Positions 1 through 7,568 of a stretch of 18,426 nucleotides of DNA are shown here, piece after piece. Made by a program: the position numbers and the translations under genes. Within the stretch, counting starts at the first letter, position 1, and every line of letters starts with the position of its first letter. The stretch comes from Lonsdalea britannica (GTDB taxonomy: Bacteria; Pseudomonadota; Gammaproteobacteria; Enterobacterales; Enterobacteriaceae): positions 1 to 18,426 of the forward strand of contig NZ_CAMKXG010000038.1 of the NCBI RefSeq assembly GCF_946477055.1, written 5' to 3'. Under the pieces are notes generated by a model. The model saw only the letters and a list, made by a program, of their open reading frames with translations, did not search any database and was not told the origin of the DNA.

Positions 1-16
1 TGTGTATAAGAGACAG
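1..16 (+). other. Residual Tn5/Nextera mosaic-end adapter
   Basis: The first 16 bases, tgtgtataagagacag, are identical to bases 4-19 of the 19-base Tn5 mosaic end AGATGTGTATAAGAGACAG used in Nextera tagmentation libraries. The match sits exactly at the window edge, as expected when an untrimmed adapter is carried to the end of a contig. It is most likely not genomic DNA. A real Tn5/IS50 end is the alternative, but nothing of IS50 follows it. Confidence 0.93.
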
Positions 17-676
17 GCATTATCACTTAGTGTGTTTTTATGATCAATAAAAATACAAAAACAAATAAATCACGTCCTTTATTTAAGTATATTTAAAAAA
101 CCGAGAAAATAACATTAAACATTGAGTACCTTTTTCGTCCATTCGGAAATAAATAAACATTTCTAATACATTTCATTAATAAAAACGCGGCATACCCAAT
201 GCTATACCCAGGTATTGATCCGCCAACCAACGTCGCCGTGCGTGACTTAGTTTCTCTGTGACGACAGTTTTAGCCCGGATACAGACGTCTACAGCTCTCC
301 ACGCCTTGCCGTCTGCGACTCGACATAGATCTACCGTTTAGGCAAAAACCATGAACGCTGAGCAATAGGCTCGCCTTAAAGCCCAAAAGGTTGGACCACT
401 TGACGGGAATCTGAAGAAAAAAGCGCTTTTTAGGTAACCGCCCCTTCCGGTGGCCGAACAACCAAATACATGACCAGATCAAGAAGTCGTTTTTTATGTT
501 CGGATTAAGAATCCAGCGGTCGATCAATATTTTTATTTTTTAACGCAAAAGGTTGACATAAAACAAAGCCGCATCACGTCTGGGATAGGCTGGTTCCACT
601 CCATTTCATATCAATGTTCGGGTGAAAAACCGAGCAATTCGTTCACTTGCATTAACACCTATTTCTCACTATCTTG
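17..676. other. AT-rich region upstream of nrdA without a recognisable gene
   Basis: About 660 bases of AT-rich sequence, clearly poorer in GC than the genes that follow. The only open frame of note is a minus-strand 85-codon frame (270-527). It begins with TTG, has no Shine-Dalgarno sequence in front of it, and its product resembles nothing I recognise, so I do not call it a gene. Bases 418-431 are a perfect 14-base palindrome (five A, gcgc, five T). In E. coli the neighbours on this side are yfaL and ubiG; no trace of either is visible. The stretch may be a long regulatory region or decayed accessory DNA. Confidence 0.5.
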
Positions 677-705
677 TTATCAAAACCAACCCACCCCCCT
701 ATATA
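677..705 (+). promoter_or_regulatory. Candidate sigma-70 promoter of nrdA
   Basis: TTATCA (677-682) and TATATA (700-705) are separated by exactly 17 bases and each matches four of six consensus positions. Transcription would start near 712, giving a leader of about 85 bases before the nrdA start codon. The -10 element lies inside the first NrdR box, which is the arrangement expected for repression by NrdR. The call rests on sequence match and position only. Confidence 0.5.
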
Positions 706-743
706 TAGTGTTTATCTTATGTATCAAACACTATTTTTCGCAT
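696..743 (+). promoter_or_regulatory. Tandem NrdR boxes controlling nrdA
   Basis: The 16-base NrdR consensus is ACACWATATATWGTGT. Box 1 (696-711) reads cccctatatatagtgt and matches 13 of 16 positions, with a perfect right half. Box 2 (728-743) reads acactatttttcgcat, with a perfect left half and a decayed right half. The starts are 32 bases apart, about three helical turns, which is the usual spacing for cooperative binding of this ATP-cone repressor. NrdR is known to repress class Ia, Ib and III reductase operons in enterobacteria. Box 1 overlaps the candidate -10 element. Confidence 0.8.
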
Positions 744-796
744 GCAAAAATGCAGGCGTACGGGGGTGCCTAGAACTCAAACAGGTATTCCTCCAC

Positions 797-3085
797 ATGA
801 ACCAGAGTCTGCTCGTTACCAAACGCGATGGCAGTAAAGAACGTATCAATCTGGATAAAATTCACCGGGTTATCACATGGGCTGCCGAAGGGTTGCACAA
901 CGTCTCGGTTTCACAGGTTGAGCTGCGCTCCCATATCCAGTTTTATGACGGCATCAAAACCGCCGACATTCATGAGACCATCATCAAGGCCGCAGCAGAC
1001 CTGATTTCCAAAGAAAGCCCGGATTACCAATATCTGGCCGCCCGTCTGGCTATCTTCCATCTGCGTAAAAAAGCGTATGGCCAGTTCGAGCCGCCCAAGC
1101 TGTACGATCACGTGGTCAAAATGGTCGACATGGGTAAATACGATCGCCACCTGCTGGAAGACTACACGCCGGAAGAGTTCGCCCAGATGAACGACTTCAT
1201 CGATCACTGGCGCGATATGAACTTCTCTTATGCCGCCGTGAAACAGCTGGAAGGCAAATATCTGGTCCAGAACCGCGTGACCGGCGAGATCTACGAAAGC
1301 GCCCAGTTCCTGTACATGCTGGTCGCGGCGTGCCTGTTCTCCGGTTACCCACGCGAAACGCGACTGGATTACGTCAAACGCTTCTATGACGCCGTGTCAT
1401 CTTTCAAGATTTCTCTGCCGACCCCGATCATGTCCGGCGTTCGTACCCCGACCCGCCAATTCAGCTCTTGCGTCCTGATCGAGTGCGGCGACAGCCTGGA
1501 CTCTATCAATGCGACCTCCAGCGCTATCGTGAAATACGTGTCTCAGCGTGCAGGCATCGGCATCAACGCCGGGCGTATCCGAGCGCTGGGCAGCCCGATC
1601 CGCGGCGGCGAAGCCTTCCATACCGGCTGCGTGCCGTTCTACAAACACTTCCAGACGGCAGTGAAGTCCTGCTCTCAGGGCGGCGTCCGCGGCGGCGCAG
1701 CAACGCTGTTCTACCCTTTGTGGCATTTGGAAGTCGAAAGCCTGCTGGTGCTCAAAAACAACCGCGGCGTTGAAGGCAACCGCGTTCGTCATCTCGACTA
1801 CGGCGTACAGCTCAACAAGCTGATGTACCAGCGTCTGCTCAAGGGCGAAGATATCACCCTGTTCAGCCCGTCCGACGTTCCCGGTCTGTACGACGCCTTC
1901 TTCGTCAACCAGGAAGAGTTCGAACGCCTGTACGTTAAATACGAGCAGGACGACAGCATTCGCAAGCAGCGCATCAAAGCAGTCGAACTGTTCTCACTGA
2001 TGATGCAAGAGCGCGCATCGACCGGCCGTATCTATATTCAGAACGTCGATCACTGCAACACCCACAGCCCGTTCGACCCGCAGATCGCGCCAGTACGTCA
2101 GTCCAACCTGTGTCTGGAAATCGCGCTGCCGACCAAACCGCTGAACGACGTGAATGACGAAAACGGCGAAATTGCGCTGTGTACGCTGTCCGCCTTTAAC
2201 CTCGGCGCTATCGATAGCCTCGACGATCTGGAAGAGCTGGCGACGCTGGCCGTGCGCGCGCTGGACGCGCTGCTGGACTATCAGGACTACCCCATCCCCG
2301 CCGCCGAACGTGGCGCGATGGGCCGACGTACGCTGGGTATCGGCGTGATCAACTTCGCCTACTATCTGGCGAAAAACGGCGTCCGTTACTCCGACGGCAG
2401 CGCCAACAACCTGACGCACCGCACCTTTGAAGCCATTCAGTACTACCTGCTGAAAGCCTCCAACGTGCTGGCGCGCGAGCAAGGCGCCTGCCCGTGGTTC
2501 AACGAAACCACCTACTCGCAGGGCGTACTGCCAATCGACACCTACAAGCGCGATCTGGACAACATCAGTAACGAGCCGCTGCACTTCGACTGGGAAACGC
2601 TGCGTCAGGACATCAAGACCCACGGCCTGCGTAACTCCACGCTGTCCGCGCTGATGCCGTCCGAAACGTCGTCGCAGATTTCCAACGCGACCAACGGCAT
2701 CGAGCCGCCGCGCGGCCACATCAGCGTGAAAGCGTCGAAAGATGGGATTCTCCGTCAGGTCGTGCCGGAATATGAGCGCCTGAAAGGTCAGTACGAACTG
2801 CTGTGGGAAATGCCGAACAACGACGGTTATCTGCAACTGGTGGGGCTGATGCAGAAATTCGTCGACCAGGCGATTTCCTCCAATACCAACTACGATCCGT
2901 CGCGCTTCGCATCCGGCAAGGTGCCGATGAAACAGTTGCTGAAGGATCTGCTGACGGCCTACAAACTCGGCGTCAAAACGCTCTATTATCAAAATACGCG
3001 TGACGGCGCTGAGGATTCACAGGACGACCTGTTAGACGTTGCCGCACAGGATGATGGCTGCGAAGGCGGCGCCTGCAAAATCTAA
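797..3085 (+). CDS. nrdA: Ribonucleoside-diphosphate reductase class Ia, alpha subunit
   Basis: Large (R1) subunit of aerobic ribonucleotide reductase, a cytoplasmic enzyme that reduces NDPs to dNDPs together with NrdB. The product is 762 aa against 761 in E. coli. An N-terminal ATP-cone (about residues 5-95) provides the allosteric activity site. Catalytic cysteines are visible: Cys225 in SSCVLIEC, the SNLCLE motif (Asn437/Cys439/Glu441 in E. coli numbering) and IALCTLS (Cys462). The C-terminal redox pair is in DGCEGGACKI (Cys755 and Cys760, shifted by one through a single inserted residue in the tail). The ATG at 797 gives MNQSLLVTKRDGS, the E. coli-like N-terminus; the frame is open upstream to 674, but that stretch holds the NrdR boxes. 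The Shine-Dalgarno sequence is poor. It is the first gene of nrdA-nrdB-yfaE. Confidence 0.97.
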   Translation: MNQSLLVTKRDGSKERINLDKIHRVITWAAEGLHNVSVSQVELRSHIQFYDGIKTADIHETIIKAAADLISKESPDYQYLAARLAIFHLRKKAYGQFEPPKLYDHVVKMVDMGKYDRHLLEDYTPEEFAQMNDFIDHWRDMNFSYAAVKQLEGKYLVQNRVTGEIYESAQFLYMLVAACLFSGYPRETRLDYVKRFYDAVSSFKISLPTPIMSGVRTPTRQFSSCVLIECGDSLDSINATSSAIVKYVSQRAGIGINAGRIRALGSPIRGGEAFHTGCVPFYKHFQTAVKSCSQGGVRGGAATLFYPLWHLEVESLLVLKNNRGVEGNRVRHLDYGVQLNKLMYQRLLKGEDITLFSPSDVPGLYDAFFVNQEEFERLYVKYEQDDSIRKQRIKAVELFSLMMQERASTGRIYIQNVDHCNTHSPFDPQIAPVRQSNLCLEIALPTKPLNDVNDENGEIALCTLSAFNLGAIDSLDDLEELATLAVRALDALLDYQDYPIPAAERGAMGRRTLGIGVINFAYYLAKNGVRYSDGSANNLTHRTFEAIQYYLLKASNVLAREQGACPWFNETTYSQGVLPIDTYKRDLDNISNEPLHFDWETLRQDIKTHGLRNSTLSALMPSETSSQISNATNGIEPPRGHISVKASKDGILRQVVPEYERLKGQYELLWEMPNNDGYLQLVGLMQKFVDQAISSNTNYDPSRFASGKVPMKQLLKDLLTAYKLGVKTLYYQNTRDGAEDSQDDLLDVAAQDDGCEGGACKI

Positions 3086-3094
3086 CGCCGTGCG

Positions 3095-3129
3095 CGAAAC
3101 GATTTTCATACGTGTCGAAGATCGTTTCG
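3095..3129 (+). repeat. Inverted repeat just after nrdA
   Basis: A perfect 9-base inverted repeat, cgaaacgat (3095-3103) and atcgtttcg (3121-3129), with a 17-base loop, begins nine bases after the nrdA stop codon. No T-run follows it, so it is more likely an mRNA 3'-end stabilising hairpin than a terminator. It is the first of several hairpins in the nrdA-nrdB gap. Confidence 0.55.
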
Positions 3130-3159
3130 TCATCGCCGGGTTATCAGTAAACTCAATAG

Positions 3160-3188
3160 AAACTGCCGTCTTCCGGACGGCAGTTTTC
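3160..3188 (+). terminator. Terminator-like hairpin between nrdA and nrdB
   Basis: An 11-base perfect stem, aaactgccgtc (3160-3170) and gacggcagttt (3176-3186), closes a 5-base loop and runs into a short, broken T tract (3184-3187 TTTT, then more T after a few bases). This has the look of an intrinsic terminator with a weak tail, so partial read-through is expected. It would act as an attenuator that lowers nrdB and yfaE transcription relative to nrdA. Confidence 0.6.
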
Positions 3189-3199
3189 TGATTTTCTAT

Positions 3200-3238
3200 G
3201 ACGGACACGCTGTCCGTCCGAGGTCGCCGCAAACGGCG
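3200..3238 (+). repeat. Two further small hairpins ahead of nrdB
   Basis: Bases 3200-3218 form an 8-base stem (gacggaca/tgtccgtc) on a 3-base loop. Bases 3225-3238 form a 5-base stem (cgccg/cggcg) on a 4-base loop. Neither has a T tract. They lie between the terminator-like hairpin and the nrdB ribosome-binding site, and could shield the 5' end of an nrdB transcript or simply fold the intercistronic RNA. Confidence 0.4.
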
Positions 3239-3272
3239 TTGAAAAATGCTCCGGCCTTTTTTTGGAGATACC

Positions 3273-4403
3273 ATGGCCTATACCACTTTTTCACAGAACA
3301 AAAATAATCAGCTACTGGAGCCGATGTTCTTCGGCCAGTCGGTTAACGTGGCGCGTTACGACCAGCAGAAATACGAGATTTTCGAAAAACTGATCGAAAA
3401 GCAGCTCTCTTTCTTCTGGCGACCGGAAGAAGTCGACGTCTCCCGCGACCGCATCGATTATCAGGCGCTGCCGGATCATGAAAAGCATATCTTCATCAGC
3501 AACCTGAAGTATCAGACGCTGCTGGACTCCATTCAGGGTCGAAGCCCGAACGTGGCACTGCTGCCGCTCATCTCAATTCCTGAGCTGGAGACCTGGGTGG
3601 AAACCTGGGCGTTCTCCGAAACCATCCACTCCCGCTCTTACACGCATATCATTCGAAACATCGTCAACGATCCGTCTCTGGTATTTGACGACATCGTCGC
3701 CAACGAAGAGATCCTCAAGCGCGCCAAAGACATCTCCGGCTACTACGACGATCTGATCGAGATGACTAATTACTACCATCTGCTGGGTGAAGGGACTCAT
3801 CAGGTGAACGGTAAAACCATCGAAATCAACCTGTACCAGTTGAAGAAACAGCTGTACCTGTGCCTGATGAGCGTCAACGCGCTGGAAGCGATCCGCTTTT
3901 ACGTCAGCTTCGCCTGCTCTTTCGCCTTCGCGGAACGCGAACTGATGGAGGGCAACGCCAAAATCATCAAACTGATCGCTCGCGATGAAGCGCTGCACCT
4001 GACCGGAACACAGCATATGCTGAATTTGTTGCGTTCGGGCCATGATGATCCGGAAATGGCGAAGGTGGCGGAAGAGTGCCAGCAGCAGAGCTACGATCTG
4101 TTCGTGCTGGCTGCACAACAGGAAAAAGAGTGGGCGGAATACCTGTTCCGCGACGGCTCCATGATCGGCCTCAACAAAGATATTCTGTGCCAGTACATTG
4201 AGTACATCACCAATATCCGCATGCAGGCCGTCGGACTGCCGCTGCCGTTTGAAACCCGCACCAACCCGATTCCGTGGATTAATGCCTGGCTGGTGTCGGA
4301 CAACGTGCAGGTCGCCCCGCAGGAAGTCGAAGTCAGCTCCTATCTGGTCGGACAAATCGACTCGGAAATTAATGCCGACGACCTGAGCGACTTCCAGCTG
4401 TAA
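3273..4403 (+). CDS. nrdB: Ribonucleoside-diphosphate reductase class Ia, beta subunit
   Basis: Small (R2) subunit that houses the diferric-tyrosyl radical used by NrdA. The product is 376 aa, the same as E. coli. The radical tyrosine is in [14 protein letters not shown] (Tyr122 in mature E. coli numbering), with iron ligands Glu115 and His118 in the same motif. Asp84 lies in TLLDSIQ, Glu204 in the [12 protein letters not shown] region, and Glu238/His241 in RDEALHLTG. The ATG at 3273 follows TTTGGAGATACC and gives [12 protein letters not shown], the family N-terminus; an in-frame ATG at 3246 lacks that support. It lies 187 bases after nrdA, across a hairpin-rich gap, and only 2 bases before yfaE. 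Confidence 0.97.
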   Translation: MAYTTFSQNKNNQLLEPMFFGQSVNVARYDQQKYEIFEKLIEKQLSFFWRPEEVDVSRDRIDYQALPDHEKHIFISNLKYQTLLDSIQGRSPNVALLPLISIPELETWVETWAFSETIHSRSYTHIIRNIVNDPSLVFDDIVANEEILKRAKDISGYYDDLIEMTNYYHLLGEGTHQVNGKTIEINLYQLKKQLYLCLMSVNALEAIRFYVSFACSFAFAERELMEGNAKIIKLIARDEALHLTGTQHMLNLLRSGHDDPEMAKVAEECQQQSYDLFVLAAQQEKEWAEYLFRDGSMIGLNKDILCQYIEYITNIRMQAVGLPLPFETRTNPIPWINAWLVSDNVQVAPQEVEVSSYLVGQIDSEINADDLSDFQL

Positions 4404-4405
4404 TC

Positions 4406-4669
4406 ATGAGTACGCCAACCATCACCCTGCGCACGTCCGGTGCGCAGTTTGAGTACAGCGAAGAGGAAAACGCCACCTTACTGGAGGCGTTAGAAACGCA
4501 GCGGGTCAACGTAGAGTACCACTGCCGTTCTGGTTACTGCGGCGCCTGCCGCATGCGCCTTCTCAAAGGCGAAGTCACCTATGCGCAGACGCCGTTGGCG
4601 TTCTTTTTGCCGGGCGAAATTCTCCCCTGCTGCTGTAAACCACTTAACGACGTCGAGTTGGATATCTAG
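4406..4669 (+). CDS. yfaE: 2Fe-2S ferredoxin maintaining the NrdB cofactor
   Basis: Small ferredoxin of 87 aa (84 in E. coli). It is known in E. coli to deliver electrons for assembly and repair of the NrdB diferric-tyrosyl radical. The 2Fe-2S ligands are visible as C-x4-C-x2-C (Cys40, Cys45, Cys48 in YHCRSGYCGACR) plus one of the three cysteines in LPCCC (75-77). It starts two bases after the nrdB stop codon, so translational coupling is likely. A weak hairpin overlaps its stop codon. Confidence 0.94.
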   Translation: MSTPTITLRTSGAQFEYSEEENATLLEALETQRVNVEYHCRSGYCGACRMRLLKGEVTYAQTPLAFFLPGEILPCCCKPLNDVELDI

Positions 4670-4697
4670 CCAGCCGGTTCACGCCGCTGGCATTTTC
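4669..4697 (+). terminator. Weak terminator after yfaE
   Basis: gccag (4669-4673) and ctggc (4687-4691), extended inward by cgg/ccg across one bulged base, form a GC-rich hairpin starting at the last base of the yfaE stop codon. A short tail, attttcc, follows. It is the only terminator candidate at the end of the nrd operon; the T tract is short, so efficiency is doubtful. Confidence 0.45.
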
Positions 4698-5083
4698 CAA
4701 CCCTGTCCTTCTCTGTCAAGCCCTAGTGCTCGTCCTCGGTATGCTTCCTGATAACATTAGACCGGCAAACGTCGGGCTGACGCACGACGCCGCTCCCACA
4801 TCGATTAGCCGTATCCCCTACTCGCCACTTTCCCGTGGGCGCGACGACCTAAAATCAGAAAACAACGTTAGCGCAGCAATGACGTCACCCGCATACAACG
4901 CGAAACACACAAAGTCCCCCTATAACATCGTCTTATCTCACCTCTCACACCGCCGGTTATCAACCTGGTCAGCCACGACGCCATTGGTCGGAGATAAAGC
5001 CATGAAAATCCCGCCTCATCGCCCATTTCGCCGCACAAGTTGAGTTACACTAATCGGATAAAACACCAGGGAGAGTGAAGTAA
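4698..5083. other. Non-coding gap between yfaE and qmcA
   Basis: Nearly 400 bases with no convincing gene. A plus-strand frame is open across 4726-5043, but its predicted product is low-complexity, has no recognisable domain and no good ribosome-binding site. Near its end, ATG at 5002 has a fair Shine-Dalgarno (GGAG) and would encode only 13 residues. The last bases, GGGAGAG at 5069-5075, are the ribosome-binding site of qmcA. In E. coli nrd and qmcA are far apart, so this gap probably holds a rearrangement joint. Confidence 0.5.
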
Positions 5084-5998
5084 ATGCTAACTTTTATTGT
5101 TGTCGTTATTATCGTTGCGCTGATCATCGTCTGGTCAGGCATTAAAATCGTGCCTCAGGGCTACCAGTGGACGGTAGAACGCTTTGGCCGTTACACCCGC
5201 ACGCTCATGCCCGGCCTCAATCTGATAGTGCCTTTCATGGACCGCGTGGGTCGCAAAATCAACATGATGGAACAGGTGCTGGAAATCCCGTCTCAGGAAA
5301 TCATCTCCAAAGACAACGCCAACGTCACCATCGATGCCGTGTGCTTTATTCAGGTGATCGACGCCGCGCAGGCCGCCTATGAAGTCAGCAATCTGGAACT
5401 GGCCATCATCAACCTGACCATGACCAATATCCGTACCGTATTGGGGTCGATGGAGCTGGACGAAATGTTGTCTCAGCGCGACAGCATCAATACCCGTCTG
5501 CTGCACATCGTGGATGAAGCCACTAACCCTTGGGGAATTAAAGTCACCCGCATCGAGATCCGCGATGTCCGTCCGCCAGCAGAGCTGATCGAAGCCATGA
5601 ACGCCCAGATGAAAGCCGAACGAAATAAACGCGCCGACATTCTGGAAGCCGAAGGTGTACGTCAGGCCGCTATTCTGAAAGCGGAAGGGGAAAAGCAGTC
5701 GCAGATCCTGAAATCCGAAGGGCAGCGTCAGTCCGCGTTCCTGGAAGCCGAAGCCCGCGAACGTTCCGCCGAGGCCGAAGCCCGTGCGACCCAGATGGTG
5801 TCTGAAGCCATTGCCGCCGGGAACATTCAGGCGATCAACTACTTCGTCGCGCAAAAGTATACCGACGCATTGCAGAACATCGGTTCAGCTAACAACAGTA
5901 AAGTCATCATGATGCCGCTGGATGCCAGCAACCTGATGGGCGCTATTGGCGGGATTAGCGAGCTGATTAAAGAAAGCCAGTCCGGCCGGAAAGCCTAA
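5084..5998 (+). CDS. qmcA: SPFH/prohibitin-domain membrane protein QmcA
   Basis: Stomatin/prohibitin-like inner-membrane protein of 304 aa (305 in E. coli). In E. coli QmcA forms large complexes with its bulk on the cytoplasmic side and, when overproduced, relieves defects of strains lacking the FtsH and HtpX proteases. One N-terminal membrane segment (about residues 2-20) is followed by the SPFH domain from [19 protein letters not shown] to about residue 180. Next is an Ala/Glu-rich coiled coil with short repeats ([36 protein letters not shown]), then a C-terminal tail. The ATG at 5084 follows GGGAGAG. The next gene, ybbJ, starts two bases after its stop codon, as in the conserved QmcA/NfeD pair. 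Confidence 0.96.
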   Translation: MLTFIVVVIIVALIIVWSGIKIVPQGYQWTVERFGRYTRTLMPGLNLIVPFMDRVGRKINMMEQVLEIPSQEIISKDNANVTIDAVCFIQVIDAAQAAYEVSNLELAIINLTMTNIRTVLGSMELDEMLSQRDSINTRLLHIVDEATNPWGIKVTRIEIRDVRPPAELIEAMNAQMKAERNKRADILEAEGVRQAAILKAEGEKQSQILKSEGQRQSAFLEAEARERSAEAEARATQMVSEAIAAGNIQAINYFVAQKYTDALQNIGSANNSKVIMMPLDASNLMGAIGGISELIKESQSGRKA

Positions 5999-6000
5999 CG

Positions 6001-6453
6001 ATGACTGATTTGTTGATGACCTATGCACGCTGGTTCTGGCTGACGCTCGGCGGCCTGCTGCTCGCTGCGGAAATGCTGGGCGCGGGCGGGTATCTGCTTT
6101 GGAGCGGCGTGTCCGCGCTGTGGGTCGGCATACTGGTTTGGCTGCTACCGCTGGGGTTACCGGCGCAAGGTATCGCGTTTGCCCTGCTCACCGTGCTGAC
6201 GGCGTGCTTGTGGTGGTATTGGCTGCGCCAGCGTACGCTGCGCAGCCCGGCTTCGACGCTCAACCAGCGCGGACTGCAGTTGGTGGGACGCAAAGCGAAT
6301 CTGAGCGAGCCCGTCGTCAACGGTCTGGGGCGTATCACCCTTGGCGACAGCAGTTGGCGCGTCACGGCTGACAGCGACCTGCCCGCGGGAACCCCGATCG
6401 AAATCGTTGCGGTGGAAGGGATTACGCTTCGCGTTCGTCCGCAGAATCATTAA
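6001..6453 (+). CDS. ybbJ: NfeD-like membrane protein partner of QmcA
   Basis: Short NfeD-family protein of 150 aa (about 152 in E. coli). The N-terminal half is strongly hydrophobic, with two or three membrane segments (about 10-30, 33-50 and 55-75). The C-terminal half (NQRGLQLVGRKANLSEPVVN onward) is the soluble OB-fold NfeD domain, including the GDSSWRV motif. NfeD proteins are nearly always encoded beside an SPFH protein and are thought to work with it in membrane organisation; the precise role is unknown. The 2-base spacing to qmcA implies co-transcription and probably translational coupling. A very long hairpin begins five bases after its stop codon. Confidence 0.93.
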   Translation: MTDLLMTYARWFWLTLGGLLLAAEMLGAGGYLLWSGVSALWVGILVWLLPLGLPAQGIAFALLTVLTACLWWYWLRQRTLRSPASTLNQRGLQLVGRKANLSEPVVNGLGRITLGDSSWRVTADSDLPAGTPIEIVAVEGITLRVRPQNH

Positions 6454-6458
6454 CATTG

Positions 6459-6500
6459 CGTCCCTCTTATCGTGCGGGCTAGCCGCGCGATAGGAGGACG
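6459..6500 (+). repeat. Long, nearly perfect hairpin after ybbJ
   Basis: The arms 6459-6477 and 6483-6500 pair over 18 positions, two of them G-U in RNA, with a single bulged base (6462) and a 5-base loop (gctag). The fold starts five bases after the ybbJ stop codon. No T tract follows, so it is not a typical intrinsic terminator on the plus strand. The minus strand also lacks a clear tail. It may protect the 3' end of the qmcA-ybbJ mRNA or be the remnant of a small palindromic element. The rest of the gap up to ybaP (6501-6743) shows nothing clear. Confidence 0.65.
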
Positions 6501-6743
6501 TCCGACGGTCTTGAAAACCTCCTTCCTCGGCTACAGTGATTCCCCCCTTCTCCAGCGCAGCCTCTGTATGTCCCCGCGATGTCTTCAACGTCCCGCACGC
6601 TATGAGATCTCTTTCAGATCGGTTCAGACTCTTACTACGTCCACTGTCGACTTCGCACCGCATGCCGCCGCTCGTCGCAATTACCGATACAACTTTGCCC
6701 GCGAAGCGTTTAGCATAACGTATTGATCTCCGGAGATGACGCT

Positions 6744-7547
6744 ATGAAGCCCTTATTACGCCGCATCGCTACGTTCCTCGGCTTGATCTCTCCGCGCAGC
6801 TACGGCTATCCCGCGGTCGATATCGAACTCGTCGGTCATCGCTATCATCTGGTCGGCAGTATTCATATGGGGACGGCGGATATGTCGCCGTTGCCGGACG
6901 CGCTGCTCAGGCAACTGGACACGGCGACAGCGCTGGTCGTCGAGGCGGATATCTCAGACAGCAGCTCGCCCTTCTCCTCGGCTGATCAAGCGCCGCCGCT
7001 GTCTGAGCGACTGGACGCCGAGGCGCTCGATCAGCTGCAACAATATTGCCACTCGCTGGCGCTCAGCTATGACAGCCTTGATCGTCTACCGGCCTGGCAG
7101 GTCGCGTTGATGTTGCAGGCCAGACAGGCAACCTCTCTGGGCCTGCGCCCTCAGTACGGTATTGATTATCAGCTGATTAACATCGCCCGGGAGCGGGGCT
7201 TGCCCATCATCGAACTTGAAGGCCAACAGGCGCAGGTCGAACTGCTGGAGCGGCTGCCTCGCGGCGGACTACCGCTGCTGGAAGATACCCTGACCCACTG
7301 GCATAGCAACGCCCGTCTGCTGCAAACCATGATCAACGGATGGCTGGATTATAAAACCCTGCGCATCGACAATTTGCCCGACAGCTTCGGCAACGCCATG
7401 TCGGAAATATTAATGCAGCAGCGCAATCGACGCTGGCAGCAACAGCTGACGGCATTACCAGAGGGACACTATGTGATCTCGGTAGGCGCGCTGCACCTGT
7501 TTGGCGATGATAATTTGCCCGCCCTATTGCGAGCGCACTCATTTTGA
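6744..7547 (+). CDS. ybaP: TraB/GumN-family protein YbaP
   Basis: TraB/GumN-family protein of 267 aa (264 in E. coli), function not established. Family motifs are visible: LVGSIHMGTADMSPLP near the N-terminus (about 36-51), VVEADI (65-70), GIDYQL, and VGALHLFGDDNLPALLR near the C-terminus. The conserved His and Glu in these motifs suggest a metal-dependent hydrolase fold, which is inference. The ATG at 6744 is preceded by GGAG (6732-6735) at 8 bases; an in-frame TTG at 6723 is less likely. The ribosome-binding site lies in a 12-base perfect palindrome (6726-6737). It is followed 21 bases later by ybaK, so the two are probably one unit. Confidence 0.9.
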   Translation: MKPLLRRIATFLGLISPRSYGYPAVDIELVGHRYHLVGSIHMGTADMSPLPDALLRQLDTATALVVEADISDSSSPFSSADQAPPLSERLDAEALDQLQQYCHSLALSYDSLDRLPAWQVALMLQARQATSLGLRPQYGIDYQLINIARERGLPIIELEGQQAQVELLERLPRGGLPLLEDTLTHWHSNARLLQTMINGWLDYKTLRIDNLPDSFGNAMSEILMQQRNRRWQQQLTALPEGHYVISVGALHLFGDDNLPALLRAHSF

Positions 7548-7568
7548 CAGTACGTAAGGACAGACATC

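Noticed and set aside
270..527. 85-codon minus-strand frame upstream of nrdA
   Set aside because: TTG start without a ribosome-binding site and no resemblance to a known family. A transposase fragment was considered but no motif supports it.
677..685. Possible DnaA box (ttatcaaaa) near the nrdA promoter
   Set aside because: E. coli nrdA is DnaA-regulated, but this word misses both conserved C positions of the TTATCCACA consensus, so it is too weak to call.
674..796. N-terminal extension of nrdA from an upstream in-frame start
   Set aside because: The extension covers the NrdR boxes and the predicted transcription start and has no counterpart in E. coli NrdA; ATG at 797 gives the family N-terminus.
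4726..5043. 105-codon frame between yfaE and qmcA
   Set aside because: No ribosome-binding site, low-complexity product and no recognisable domain. The 13-codon frame at 5002 has a fair Shine-Dalgarno sequence but is too short to support.
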